From Hermatobates lingyangjiaoensis (Eukaryota > Arthropoda > Insecta > Hemiptera > Hermatobatidae), in NCBI GenBank assembly GCA_026182355.1, contig JAPFBL010001617.1, forward strand, positions 3,569,001 through 3,633,000: 64,000 bases of DNA, given 5' to 3'. The notes beneath the pieces were generated by a model. The model ran no database searches and was not told the DNA's origin. It saw only the letters and a list, made by a program, of their open reading frames with translations. Below are positions 17,601 to 28,850 of the stretch, one piece after another (within the stretch, counting starts at the first letter, position 1; each line of letters begins with the position of its first letter). The translations under genes and the position numbers were made by a program.

Positions 17601-20247
17601 ATAATTTCAATATCTATAACTTTTATTTTATATTTATTTATATTATAACAGAAATATTATTTATTTTATATTAATAAAAATTATAATTATATTTATATTC
17701 ATTTATTTTTTATTTTATATTTCGTTACACTTGAAATTTAGCTGGGATACAGCATAATACAAAAAAGACAGAACGAGTGCATCATTGTTTTAAATAAGAA
17801 AAAAACCCCAAATTAATTATTTTATAATAATGATAAAATTGCTGAGTTAGATTGAGAGCAATACAAATGTAATAGTATTCTATAAAAAGTCGTATTTTTG
17901 TTAAAAATTACACAACATTTAGTACATTAGAAATGGTTTATTGATTAATGATAATTCTAAACTTGTTCAGTGGCTTGGCATTCATTTTTTTAAACTACTC
18001 TATTAACTGATTAATGTTTAAAATATTATGTGAAAACAACATTTAGGTTCCATTAATTTGCTTTTAATTAATTAACCTTTTCCTGCTAATTAGGGATAAG
18101 GAATCTTATTGTATGTGTCATTTACTCTTTCAGTGTAACATTTCTGTAGGTACCGTGAACATTTTTTTTTGGTTCCATCAGTTTTTTTTTTTAATAAATA
18201 TGTTTCAACCAATTCAAAAAGATACAAATCATTAATATTAATTGTAAACTGGGTGTATATCATAGATGTAAGTATGATACTCAAGGCAGATGATTAATTA
18301 ATTAATAGTTAAGATAACTAATCTCATTAATTAATTACTAATTTATTTGTTTGTAGTTTCAAACGGTGTATATATATTTTTTACAATACTTCAATTTTAA
18401 TTTTAAACCGAACATTTTGTAAAGCTATTTAATTTTAAATGATAGAATTTCGTGCTATTGCATTAATATAAAATGAACATATAAATGTTTTGCTCCAGGT
18501 TGGTCGTTTGGAGAATGCAATTGGCTGGTACCACAGTCACCCTGGTTATGGTTGTTGGCTTTCAGGAATTGACGTATCCACACAAATGCTTAACCAGAAT
18601 TTTCAAGAACCTTTCGTGGCCATTGTCATTGACCCAGTGAGAACAATATCTGCTGGCAAAGTTTGTTTGGGTGCCTTTAGAACTTATCCTAAGGTAATTA
18701 CATCGGTTTTTTTCAAAGTTGTATTGATCGGTGCTTAGGCCTAAAATTCCTAAAAACTTGAACATATACAAAAGAAGAAGATATTTTCCACTAACAACTA
18801 TTTTGACGTTATTTTCATAACTGTTTGGAACTTACAATTTCAAAACAAATCCGGATTTTATGAAAAGCTTAATATAACTCTTAGCCGCATAAAATCTTAG
18901 AGGCTGTAAATAACTGGCAAAAAAAGGCATGCTTATACATTATGGTATAACAGCAGAAGTTCAGAAATAATTTGAATATGAGCAACAGTTGTTTCAAAGT
19001 TGTATTTAATAGCATTTACATAATTAAATTATGATGTTATTTAAGGAAAGTAAGAGGAAATATTTTAATCATTTCACTGTCACTGTCGAATCAATGAAAA
19101 ACCTTTTAAATCAACTAAAGCAAAAATATAGTTTTATTTTTTAAAAAACTTTGACAACATTCTGATTACTATATTTTTTTAAATGAACTTTGTTATTTAA
19201 AGAAGTTGAACTTGTTTAGGGTTATAAACCTGCCAACGAAGAGCCCTCAGAATATCAGACTATACCATTAAATAAGATAGAGGATTTTGGCGTTCACTGT
19301 AAGCAGTATTATTCGTTAGAAGTGTCTTACTTCAAAAGTTCACTGGACCGCCGACTTCTTGATTCGCTCTGGAATAAGTATTGGGTTAACACTCTCAGTT
19401 CCTCAAGTCTCCTTACCAATGCTGATTACACAACTGGTCAGATGTTCGATTTATCTGAAAAACTGGAGCAGTCTGAAGCAGCAATAGGTAGCTAGATTTC
19501 CTCTGTATAATTTATAATTAGATAATATCAATAAAGTCATTATGTATCATAAATATTTTGAATGCATTGGTGTGATAAGTGTTGAAAACCATGATGTTTA
19601 TTATTATTTAAAGCAATAAACCATCTTATCTCGTAGTCTACCTTCTTTATTCGGCCGGTTTCAGACTAGAACGAACTTCTGACTAAAAGTTCTTTTGACT
19701 TTGTTAATTTCTCCCCACTCCTTTGTATCAATTATAGTCCACCCATTCTATTTTTATCGTATCTTATTATGATATATAACTTAATTTCATCCTTGAAGTT
19801 CCTATAGTGAAATGTAAAGTTAAAACTTGAATAGGAATACAGCAATCAATAGTCAATGAAAGGTAGATAACTTATAGGTTAAGATGAGATTATTTTTATA
19901 TAAATATTTTGATATTTTGATTCTGTGGTACTAACGATAATACTATTGCACCATATACATTTTATTTATAATTTTCAATAGAATATTTAGATATTCATAA
20001 ATAGTATCAAGTTTATTGTGATATTTTCTTGTTTTTTGGAATATTCTTAACATTTTAATTGCTAGGGCGGTGCGCCTGCGTCTTGATGGATCCACATGAG
20101 AAACGCACTGAGGACAAACTCCTGAAAGCAACAAAAGACAGTTGCAAAACATCAATTGAAATAATCCACGGATTAATGGCCCAAATGATCAAAGATCGTC
20201 TTTTCAATCAAGTTAAACCAATTACATGTAATTCTATGGATGACTGA
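14677..20247 (+). CDS. CSN5: COP9 signalosome complex subunit 5 (CSN5/JAB1)
   Basis: Coding exons: 14677-14831, 14920-15154, 18499-18693, 19220-19487, 20066-20247 (1035 nt, 344 aa). Every junction is GT/AG and in phase. CSN5 is the zinc metalloprotease that removes NEDD8 from cullins within the COP9 signalosome. The MPN+/JAMM motif is intact: Glu80 in SLEVMG, His142 and His144 in [14 protein letters not shown], and Asp155. All sit four residues further along than in the 334-aa human protein. [10 protein letters not shown] at the N terminus and the C-terminal stretch [12 protein letters not shown] are also conserved. The start ATG gives the family's normal N terminus (MASTSNDTQ). An AATAAA at 20736 is a possible poly(A) signal. 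The only divergent patch is the start of the last exon ([17 protein letters not shown]), a region that varies between insects and vertebrates. The gene appears functional. Confidence 0.97.
15155..16604. other. CSN5 intron 2, left part
   Basis: No gene. A block at about 15200-15390 has balanced composition and an open minus-strand frame (15171-15389), but its peptide matches nothing I recognise and half of it is low in conserved motifs. It may be transposon-derived. The rest is AT-rich. Confidence 0.4.
16605..17590. repeat. R/S repeat family copy with 200-bp inverted arms
   Basis: 16605-16950 matches the head of the repeats at 21.1-22.8 kb (ACTTTACTATAAGTA, GATCGTGAAAAAA, GAGATTTTGACAGAAATGCA, CCAGAATCTTTGATGGATCA). 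It continues into an inverted repeat: the left arm is about 16936-17142 and the right arm about 17386-17577. Both contain CACTTGCTCAGAGTAAATTG and GACAAAGGGGAA-type strings on opposite strands, around a 240-bp unrelated centre. No open frame is shared between copies. The arms could fold back as one hairpin in a transcript of the CSN5 intron. Confidence 0.75.
17591..18498. other. CSN5 intron 2, right part
   Basis: Very AT-rich sequence running to the exon 3 acceptor. Nothing recognisable. Confidence 0.45.
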
Positions 20248-21120
20248 TTACATTTTTTGTTTATTTTTATTCTTAAATATATTTGTTCTTTTTAGTTTAG
20301 TTGTCTTTTATGAAGAGAAAGTATGTTCCTCCAAATTATATGATATGTAGTTATTATAATGCGTTATAGGAGTGATCTCCATTATAGCAGCAATGGTATG
20401 TATAAATTCCAGGTTCACTTCATATGAATAGCACAGCTGTAGGTTTGGGAAGTCTATGATTTATATTAGCAGCAGAAATGATTTTTCTTAAACTGATTTT
20501 ATTTCTTCTATTTTGTTCTTCTTAGGATAGATTTTTATTAAGATATCTATCCAAGCGAAATAGTCAAAATATTAATTACACTGTATATTATACAGAGATT
20601 ATTGTAGTTTCCAGGCAACGATACAGCGAAATAATGTCTCACGTTGTTCATTTAATGATCGAATTTTTGTACCAGACCATTTTAAATTGTTAAGAAAAAT
20701 TCAAGCAATGATTTACTAAAGTTATAATTAGAGAGAATAAATAATTATTTTCAAGTTTCTTAATTTGGAACAATCATAAGCTTAGTTGGTCATCGTTGTG
20801 ATACATCTTATCTTATAATTTATTATCTTTATATCCTATCACTCCTAAAATATCTCTTGAGCCAAATAAAGTGGTGAGATTTTAAATTTCTTTATTAATC
20901 AGTGAGTAGTTCAATGCTTAAATTAGCATTTAGTTTGCTGAATACCTATTTTTATTGTTCTTCATAATAAACTGATTTAGGAAGAACCGAATTGAGAAAT
21001 TAAATCTTGGTGAAAAAAAAATTTTGAATAAAATTCATTTAATTAGTTCCTTGTCATTGTATTAATTTTTACGTTATTTTTTATTCTCAAATACATTTTT
21101 TATCTATTATTACTTCATTA
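20248..21120. other. Downstream of CSN5
   Basis: 3' untranslated and intergenic AT-rich sequence, including the candidate poly(A) signal AATAAA at 20736-20741. No other feature is seen. Confidence 0.4.
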
Positions 21121-21944
21121 TTTTTACTTTACTATGAGTAAAGTATAGTGATCGTGAAAAAATTCGATCTCAAGATTTTGACGGAATTACATGTTTTGAG
21201 GTCCCAGAAGTCGTTTTATAACGTTTTTACGATGATGTCTGTGTGTGTGTGGGTGGGTGGGTGGGTGAGTGTGTTACCATTGCTTGTTACCACACTACAG
21301 TCCAGAATCTTTGATGGATCAAGTTAATATTTTACACAAAAATGGGCCCCATAGAGAAGAAGATCCTTATTGTTTGGGAATTATTATGCATGATGGGAAA
21401 GTCACTTTTTTTGCCAAAAACCGTTTTTTTTAAAACATTTATTTCTCTTAAACTGATAACCCTAGAGTTTTGAAATTTTGACATTATCTTTGAGGTTACA
21501 AATGGAACAAACGAAAAATATATTCAGAATTTTAAAACAACGGGAAATATTTTTTTTTTCACTAAAATGTAAAAATTTTGACTTTTAATTCAATCTCAAA
21601 CCTTGTGAGAGCAATACAAGCCATACTGTTTGACGGATCAAAATGAAACTATGCCTACAAATAGAACATATGTGGACAATGAGGTGAGATATTTTTTTTC
21701 GAAATCACATTCGCTAAAGGGGCGTTACAGTACGATTTCTGTTTTCAGAAAATGTTTTTTTGACGCAAAACGGCTCATTCAAAAATAATGAAAATTTGAC
21801 CAAAAATGGAACAAAAAATTAGCAATTCATGAAAAAAAATCATGAAGTTTCAATTACGGGAAAGAGCAATAACGATATAAAAACCCTTTGTTTATCCTAG
21901 ACTAAGAGATCACCTGCTATACTTGTCCAATTTTTTATATTTTT
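21121..21944 (+). repeat. R repeat, tandem copy A
   Basis: First of two directly repeated units spaced 819 bp apart. It begins ACTTTACTATGAGTAAAGTA and TAGTGATCGTGAAAAAATTC and continues through a GGGTGGGTGGGTGGGTGAGT stretch and CCAGAATCTTTGATGGATCA, ending near 21944. The two copies look roughly 90% or more identical by eye. The shared open frames are short and broken differently in each copy, so it is treated as non-coding. Class unknown. Confidence 0.8.
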
Positions 21945-22758
21945 ACACTACTATAAGTAAAGTATAGTGATCGTGAAAAAATTCGATCTCGAGATTTTGA
22001 CTGAATTACATGTTTTGAGGTCCCAGAAGTCGTTTTATAACGTTTTTACGATGAGATGTCTGTGGGTGGGTGGGTGGGTGGGTGAGTGTGTTAGCATTGC
22101 TTGTTACCATGCTACGGTCCAGAATCTTTGATGGATCAAGTTGATATTTTACACGAAAATGGGCCCCATAAAGACGAAGATCCCTATTGTTTGGGAAGAA
22201 TTATGCATGATGAGAAAGTTACTTTTTTTTGCCAAAAACCGTTTTTTTTTAAAACATTTATTTCTCCTAAACTGATAACCCTAGAGTTTTGAAATTTTGA
22301 CATTATCTTTGAGGTTACAAATGGAACGAACGAAAAATATATTCAGAATTTTAAAACAACAGGATATATTTTTTTTTTCAATAAAATGTACAAATTTTGA
22401 CTTATAATTCAATTTCAAACCTTGTGAGAGCGATACAAGCCATACTGTTTGACGGACAAGAATGAAACTATGCCTATAAATACACCATTATGTGTAGAAT
22501 GAGTTGAGATATTTTTTTTCAAAATTACATTCGCAAATGGGCGTTACAGTACGATTTCTGTTTTCAGAAAATGTTTTTTTTGACGCTAAACGGCTGATTA
22601 AAATATAATGAAAATTTGACCAAAAATGGAACAAAAAATTAGGAATTCATAAAAAATAAAATCATGAAATTTCAATTATGGGAAAGAGCAATAACGCTAT
22701 AAAAACTGTTTGTTTATCCTAGACTGAGAGATCACCTGCTATACTTGTCGAATTTTTT
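21945..22758 (+). repeat. R repeat, tandem copy B
   Basis: Second unit, in the same orientation and abutting copy A. It carries the same landmarks (GTAAAGTATAGTGATCGTG at about 21957, a GGGT microsatellite at about 22064-22086, CCAGAATCTTTGATGGATCA at about 22119). Its end joins the S repeat directly, as the R head joins S-like sequence at 17.0 kb. R and S are therefore probably parts of one larger element. Confidence 0.8.
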
Positions 22759-23988
22759 AATTTTTTTACATTGTTTACATTGACTTAGAAATTTTTTGTG
22801 TGAATCCACTGAGATAAAATTGATATTTATAAAGGAACAATTTAAATAGTTTTTTGACTTTTTATGAGATATAAGAGGAATAATATTGTTACATGTAAAA
22901 AAATCACCGCCAATAAACATAAATAAATTACCTTTGTCTTCCATGGCATGATGGATTTGTCTCATAAAATGCTTTAATAAATCTATATATTGCACTCTTG
23001 AGCAAAACTTAAAATCAGTTACAATTACATTATAATTGTGAATGTAGTACCTTTCCATGATATTGAAATGTAATGAATGGACTCTTTCCTCAAGAAAGAG
23101 GACTTATGTTTGTTGAGAAATATCCAGTTTTTTTTTTACAATTCTAGTCTAATAGTTCATATTTATTATTTTCAAAAATTAGAAGCTCCCAACTATAAAA
23201 GATTTAAATTATATTGAATAACTGGCTTTGACTTCGATTTGAGTATGTAAACTGGTTAATTACTAATATATTTTTTCTCAATATACATTCATAGCAAACT
23301 TAAACAGAGTACAGAATGCAGGAAAAGGATACCACTCACTCAGAAAAAATTCGTATATATGATATTTGACAAAGGGGAAGGAAAATGATCTTATTAAATA
23401 CTAAGAAGCCATAAAATTCCCAGTATAATAATTCTATAAAAGACCGAAAATGTAAAAGATAATTCAAAATTGAAATCTTTCGTTTAGAGATTAATAAATG
23501 TAATTATCGTACTACTTTAATTATAATTCATCTTATAGCAACATTTTTTCTTCGATTTTTATGATGTTTTTCAGAGAAAATAAGGGTAGTTTCCTGTTTA
23601 AAATTTGAAAATTTTACTTTAATATTCACTGTAGAAGGATGTCAAGTAAACGATGTAAGAAATCCACTGGCTATCTGAACTGAGGCCATGTCTCTTGTAG
23701 GAGAATATTTCGTATCAAGAAATGTTCACTTTGGTTTTTCAAAAATGTTATTACTACTGTAGTTATACTAATGAAATTATTTGCATCAGCTGTGTGATGT
23801 ACAAAAATAAGATTATATATTGATATGTCCTTTAATCACTATCTGTACTACCTCAGGAATGAAAGACTAATAGTCATATCCCATTTAGATGTTTACGTTA
23901 TGCTTAAATGAGACGTTATATGTTATATACTCAAGAAATTTGATATTAAGTTACTTATAGTAAAGTTGAGTGAAGGCCACTCCAGATT
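22759..23988 (+). repeat. S repeat, copy 1 (long form)
   Basis: It begins TTTTTTACATTGTTTACATT (22765) and ends GGCCACTCCAGATTTTTT (about 23987). It shares most of its length with copy 2 (23989-24786) and with an inverted copy at 60.65-61.69 kb. Compared with copy 2 it has about 420 extra bases (roughly 22895-23310). That segment is also present in the 60.65-kb copy, so copy 2 is the deleted form. No protein relic was recognised. Confidence 0.8.
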
Positions 23989-24786
23989 TTTTTACATTGT
24001 TTACATTGACTTAGACATTTTTTGAGCGAATCCACTGAGATAAAATTGATATTTATAAAGGAACAATTTAAAATGTTTATTGACTTATATGAGATGTAAG
24101 AGGAATAATATTGTGCAGGAAAATGATAACACTCATTCAGAAATAATTGTATATATGTTATTTGACAAAGGGGAAGGAAAATGATCTTTTTAAATACTAA
24201 GAAGCCATAATATTCCCATTATAGTAATTCTGTACAAAACCAGAAATGTAAAAGATAATTCAAAATTAAAATCTTTCGTTTAGAGATTAATAAATGTAAT
24301 TATCGTACATCTTTAATTATAAACCACCTTAAAACTACATTTTCTTCGCTATTTATAATGTTTTTCAGAGAAAAAAAGGGTATTTTCCTGTTTTAAATTT
24401 GAAAATTTTACTTTAATATTCAATGTAGAAGGATGTCAAGTAAATGATGTAGAAATCCACTGGCTATTTGAACAAAAGCCATGTTCTCTTGTAGGAGAAT
24501 ATTTCGTATCAAGAAATGTTCACTTTGGTTTTTCAAAAATGTTATTACTGCTGTAGTTATACTAATGAAATTATTTGCATCAGCTGTGTGATGTACAAAA
24601 GTAAGCTTATATATTGATATGTCCTTCAATCACTATCTTTACTTACCTCAGGAATGAAAGACTAATAATCATATCCCATTTAGATGTTAACGTTATGCTT
24701 AAATGAGACATTATGTTTTATATACTCAAGAAATTTGATATTAAGTTACTTATAGTAAAGTTGAGTGTAGGCCACTCCAGATTTTT
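23989..24786 (+). repeat. S repeat, copy 2 (deleted form)
   Basis: Direct repeat of copy 1 beginning TTTTTTACATTGTTTACATT and ending GTAGGCCACTCCAGATTTTT. It lacks the internal 420-bp segment: the sequence passes from AGGAATAATATTGT straight to GCAGGAAAATGATAACACTC. A stretch rich in TTTATTTATT follows to about 24880. Confidence 0.8.
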
Positions 24787-24884
24787 TATTATTAAATCAT
24801 TTTATTTATTTAATATTTTTATTTGTATTCTCAATATTATTATATTTTTTCTTTTATTTTTCATATTTCATAATTTAATTATAA

Positions 24885-25130
24885 ATTGATTCTTGTCTAC
24901 CTTACCCTCTGTGACTGGGCGTATGTGCGGCAACATTTTTGGTCTCCAACCGTCTCTGTACCAGTGCGCGTTTCCCTATCTTATTTCTCCTGGAGACGGT
25001 TCAAATCGAAAATTAGAGACTGTAAGTGTGTGTTTTTCATTTCTCTATGTTTCTTTGTTTACATTGAACTTCATTTGTCCGTTTCGGAACGTATTTTCAT
25101 CGAAAATGTGCATTGCAGATATTAATATAT
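24885..25130 (+). repeat. Family-D ribozyme repeat, single arm, degenerate core
   Basis: This matches one arm of the inverted pair at 44.95-45.23 kb (ACCAGTGCGC, GTTTCCCTATCTTATTTCTC, GAAAATTAGAGACTGTAAGT, GTTTTTCATTTCTCTATGTT). The hammerhead-like part spans 24986-25019: stem I strands TCTC and GAGA are kept, but the core reads CTGGAGA instead of CTGANGA, which should inactivate it. It abuts a family-A repeat immediately to the right. Confidence 0.7.
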
Positions 25131-25330
25131 ATCAACGTCTAAACCACAGAAAGAAATAAAAAAAAATTATTACGATATTTCAACCAAAACAAGTGGTCTT
25201 CGTCAGAGTCACACTCATACTAAAGAAGACCACTTGTTTTGGTTGAAATGTCTTAGTCATTTTCTGAATTTCTTACAGTGGTTTAGACGTTGATTTTTAT
25301 TTCACGTTGTTTACTGCAAAATCTTGTTAT
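25130..25330. repeat. Family-A inverted ribozyme repeat, decayed
   Basis: Head-to-head pair of family-A arms. The left (minus) arm keeps GACTCTGACGA and GAAA but has lost the 3' stem I strand. The right (+) arm keeps GAAA and TTAGTC but the core reads CTAAAGA. Outer arms end with AACCACAGAAAGAAATAA on the left and its rough inverse, TTCTTACAGTGGTTTAGACG, on the right. Confidence 0.7.
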
Positions 25331-25699
25331 ATATACGTTTAAACACTTGAATGATGAGAAAACGATCTAAATCAGACAACGAAGTTCAGAAATAAACTGG
25401 AGATTTACATAAAATAGAAAACAATCAATCTAATCAGTAACTTTAGTTCGCGTTCAGCGGCCAAACTTCCTGGGTTGATTATGTTCAAACTTGGCACATA
25501 ACCTATCATATCACGACGTTTTAATAAAAAAGGGATAAGCTATTGATGTGTGTTACATCATGAACTTCGACACCCTAGCAGGCATATGTTTATTCTCATC
25601 AGTGCCGGTGAGTATATGAAATGAGAACACAGCTTATACGAATAATATCTGTAATGGGTGCTTCGTCGGCATGACGCTGTAAATCCTCTTTTTTCATAG

Positions 25700-25985
25700 C
25701 GGTAATAAAAAAGGTAAATAACAGATGTCCACACAAATTCAGTTTGTAATTAAGCTAAGCCTTTGAAACATTTTGTGTTTATCTTTATGTCTGCTTTAAC
25801 GGGAAGATACGATGTGGACCACTAACAGGATTCGACTGAGGATAGTATAGGTTAGAGGTCTACACACACCACTTCTTCCCGGCAAGGCAGACGACCTGAG
25901 GATGAACACAAAGTATTTGAAACTCGTATTTTAATTATAAGCTGAATTTGTGTGGAGACCTGTTCTTACCTTTTTTATTCTCGCT
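25700..25985. repeat. Small fold-back repeat with ribozyme-like strings
   Basis: The arms AAAAAAGGTAAATAACAGAT/GTCCACACAAATTCAG (25708-25752) and CTGAATTTGTGTGGAGAC/CTGTTCTTACCTTTTTT (25940-25977) are inverse complements with a few changes. The right arm contains CTGAGGA (about 25894) and GAAA (about 25919) at hammerhead spacing, but I could not form stem I. A further partial copy of an arm lies at about 26095-26150. Confidence 0.55.
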
Positions 25986-26844
25986 AAGGTAAGTACTACA
26001 AAATAAATGATCACACAACTCACTTTTTATTTTGGTGAATTTTAAACAACAACCTTATTTACTCATTCTGAGGTAAAATGGATAAACCAACAAAAGTCTC
26101 CACACAAATGATTTAAAGCAGACATAAAGATAAACACAACTCCTTATTTACGTTGTATATCAATTTGGTTAATCCAAACAAGACGGAATAGATAGAAAGT
26201 TGAGTGGGAGGGGGGGGGGGGATATTTAATGCTACATACCAGTGAACAATCAATATATATCAAGAATTTTAGAAAAGTGTGTTTTCAAGTTTCAAGAATA
26301 GTGTAACAACATATTGATAAGATGGAAGGAAGCAGAAACGTTTCAAATGAATGGTACAATGCAAATATAAAATGGTGTTGAGTTTACTGTTGAGAAGCAG
26401 TAGTCGGTGGATGGTTCTCTTTACTGACAGTAATGAATGTGTTAACAGGTATCAGGGCTTTTTTATAATACCTTTTGCATTCATTGACTTTCTTTCTGAA
26501 ACCTATGACAATGCGTCCAGAAGAGATAATTTCATAGACTATTTAATTTGAAGAAAGCAAATGTATTTCTTCGACGCAATTGCACGTCAAAACTAGAATT
26601 CCCAATAATTTTTTTAACTAATATCAAGATAGTGTGTAATACTTGGCTCAATTATCAAAGTGATCCATTTGATTGATGAGGGGTATACAACCTATATTAA
26701 ACATATTTATAAAATATTTGTTATAAAGTTTAAAATAAGCTGATTGGTTTAAGAATATAAATCAATTTGCAATATGAAGACATGATTTTTTAAGTTAAGG
26801 GTGGCTGGCAGGTAGGTCAGCTGCACACATTTACTTCTACTTAT

Positions 26845-27030
26845 AAAGTTCGTGGCTTTGTTTGTTTGTTCACCCATTTCCCGTAGAGATAGAGACCTGA
26901 AATTAAATATATGTTATTTATTACCTGAATAATGTTAAATAAAAGAAAATTATCACTGTATTCCCAAAATTGAAGCCAGGGTAGCAAGTATCTTGTGTGC
27001 TCACCGATGACAGTAGTGCAAATGTATTAT
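26845..27030 (-). repeat. Extra copy of the fold-back element's core and repeat unit
   Basis: The minus strand of this stretch matches the centre of the fold-back element at 28.0-28.1 kb (GGTCTCTA, GGGAAATGGGTGAA, AAACAAACAAAG) together with one of its internal units (GATGACAGTAGTGCAAATG). It sits just outside the element's left end, so the element may be embedded in a larger or older copy. Confidence 0.55.
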
Positions 27031-27034
27031 ACGT

Positions 27035-28850
27035 AAACTAGACTACCCGTGACCCTTTGTGTCACTCAGAAATTATAACATAGGTATTGAAATTAATTCA
27101 CTGAACATGATTGACAGGGATAATTTTAATTGTTGTTTCTTGTTATAAAAGCACGGAAACAGTTTCTTATATGACCCAAGATTTTGGTACAGTATTCTTA
27201 GTATGATTCAAGATATATACACAGTAAGTATATTTAGCAAAATAAAAATAATTTAGAAGTAAAAAAAATTATGACTTTTATGGGCTACAGTTTTTAAATC
27301 GTTTTGTTTTAATTATCATATGAATAAATAAAACATCAATACAACTTATATACACAATGAAATATATTTAAAACAAACAAAACTTGTAAATTGGAATATT
27401 CAATTTATTCACCTAACATAAAATAACAGAGATGAATGTACCATTATAATATTACCTTAGAACATCCGTATTTTATCTGACAGTTATGTTCAAGTTTGTT
27501 TCTAAAAGTATTCATTTTTAACCTCTAATGTAGTAGTTTATTATATATTTGTTATATTTTTATTATACATTTGCACTACTGTCATAAGCGAGCACTCAAT
27601 CCTCTGGGCTACTCTGGCTCCATGCCTTCATTTTATTACCTGTGTTTATATTTCGCCAATTTCAAATTAAAAACATTTTTTTTATTACATTTATATACAA
27701 TACATTTTTACTACTGTCATCGGCGAGCATGCAAGCGATTGGCTACTCTGGATCCATACCTTTACTTTATTACCATTGTTTATATTATTCAAAATTTAAA
27801 TTAAAAAATTTTTATTGTTACACCTATTTTTAATATATTTGTGGTACTGTCGTCGGCGAGCACGCAATCCAGTGGACTACCCTGGCTCCATACCTGTAGT
27901 TTATTACCGGTGTTTATATTAAGCAAATATTAAATTAAAAAAAATTTTTTTTTGTTACATTTATATATAATACATTTACACTACTGTCATCGGCGAGCAC
28001 GCAAGACACTTGCTACCCTAGCTCCAATTTTGGGAAATATAGTGATATTCCCTGGGTCTCTACCGCCAGGGAAAATGGGTGAAGAAACAAACTCACAAAC
28101 TTTATATATAGAGATGTAACAAAAAAAAGTTTTTTCTTTAATTTAATATTTGCGTAATATAAACACCGGTAATAAACTAAAGGCATGGATCCAGGGTAGC
28201 CAGTTGTTTGCGTGCTCACTGATGAGAGTAGTGAAAATGTATTATTTATAAATGTGAAAAAAATTAATTTAAAATTTGCAAAATATATATACTGGAAATA
28301 AAATAAAGGCATGGAGTCAGAGTAGCCCAGAGGCTTGAGTGCTCGCCGATGACAGTAGTGCAAAGGTATTATAAATAATGTAACAAATATATAATGAACT
28401 ACTACATTAGAGGTAAAAAATGAATAATTTTAGACAGAAACTTGCGACAACTGTCAGATAAAATACGAATGTTCTAAGGTAATATTATAAAGAAACATTC
28501 GTTTCATTAATGTTATTTTATGTTAGGTAAATAAATTGAATATTTCAATTTACAAGTTTTGTTTGTTTTAAGTATATTTCTTTGTGTATATGACTTGAAT
28601 GATGTTTTATTTATTTATATGATAAAATAATGATTTTTATTTTGCTAAATATAATTACTGTGTCATATATTGAATACACTTATCTTGAATCATGTTAATA
28701 CTATACCAAAAGCTTGGGCATATAAGAATCTGTATCCGTGCCTTAATAACAATTAAAATTATCCCTGTCAATCATGATCAGTGAATTATTTTCAATACCT
28801 ATTGTTATAATTTCTGAGTGACACAAACGGTCACGGGTAGTTTAGTTTGT
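27035..28850. mobile_element. Fold-back element of about 1.8 kb with internal repeats
   Basis: The outer arms are long inverse complements. The left arm begins near ACTACCCGTGACCCTTTGTG and continues to about 27560. The right arm runs from about 28365 and ends ACAAACGGTCACGGGTAGTT. Inside, a unit of about 135 bp containing ACTACTGTCATCGGCGAGCA and TGGCTCCATGCCTTCATTTT-like sequence occurs four times forward (about 27573, 27708, 27845, 27979) and twice inverted (about 28233, 28360). The centre is about 28015-28110. No transposase is present, so any movement would have depended on another element. The layout resembles fold-back transposons, whose arms are built of subrepeats. A short related fragment lies at 29.82-29.92 kb. 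Confidence 0.75.

Noticed and set aside
16765..22292. Similar short open frames in R repeat copies (about 60 codons)
   Set aside because: The similarity is explained by DNA homology of the repeats; frames break at different places and no domain is recognisable.
28196..28245. CTGATGA followed by GAAA in the fold-back subrepeat, looking like a hammerhead
   Set aside because: The other subrepeat copies read CGATGACAG and GCAAA, so the match is one mutated copy, and stems I and II do not form.
28013..28363. 116-codon minus frame within the fold-back element
   Set aside because: It repeats the same peptide twice because it crosses two subrepeat units; not a gene.
27573..28366. CRISPR-like regular repeats
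   Set aside because: Units are about 135 bp, imperfect, on both strands and in an animal genome; this is a fold-back element.
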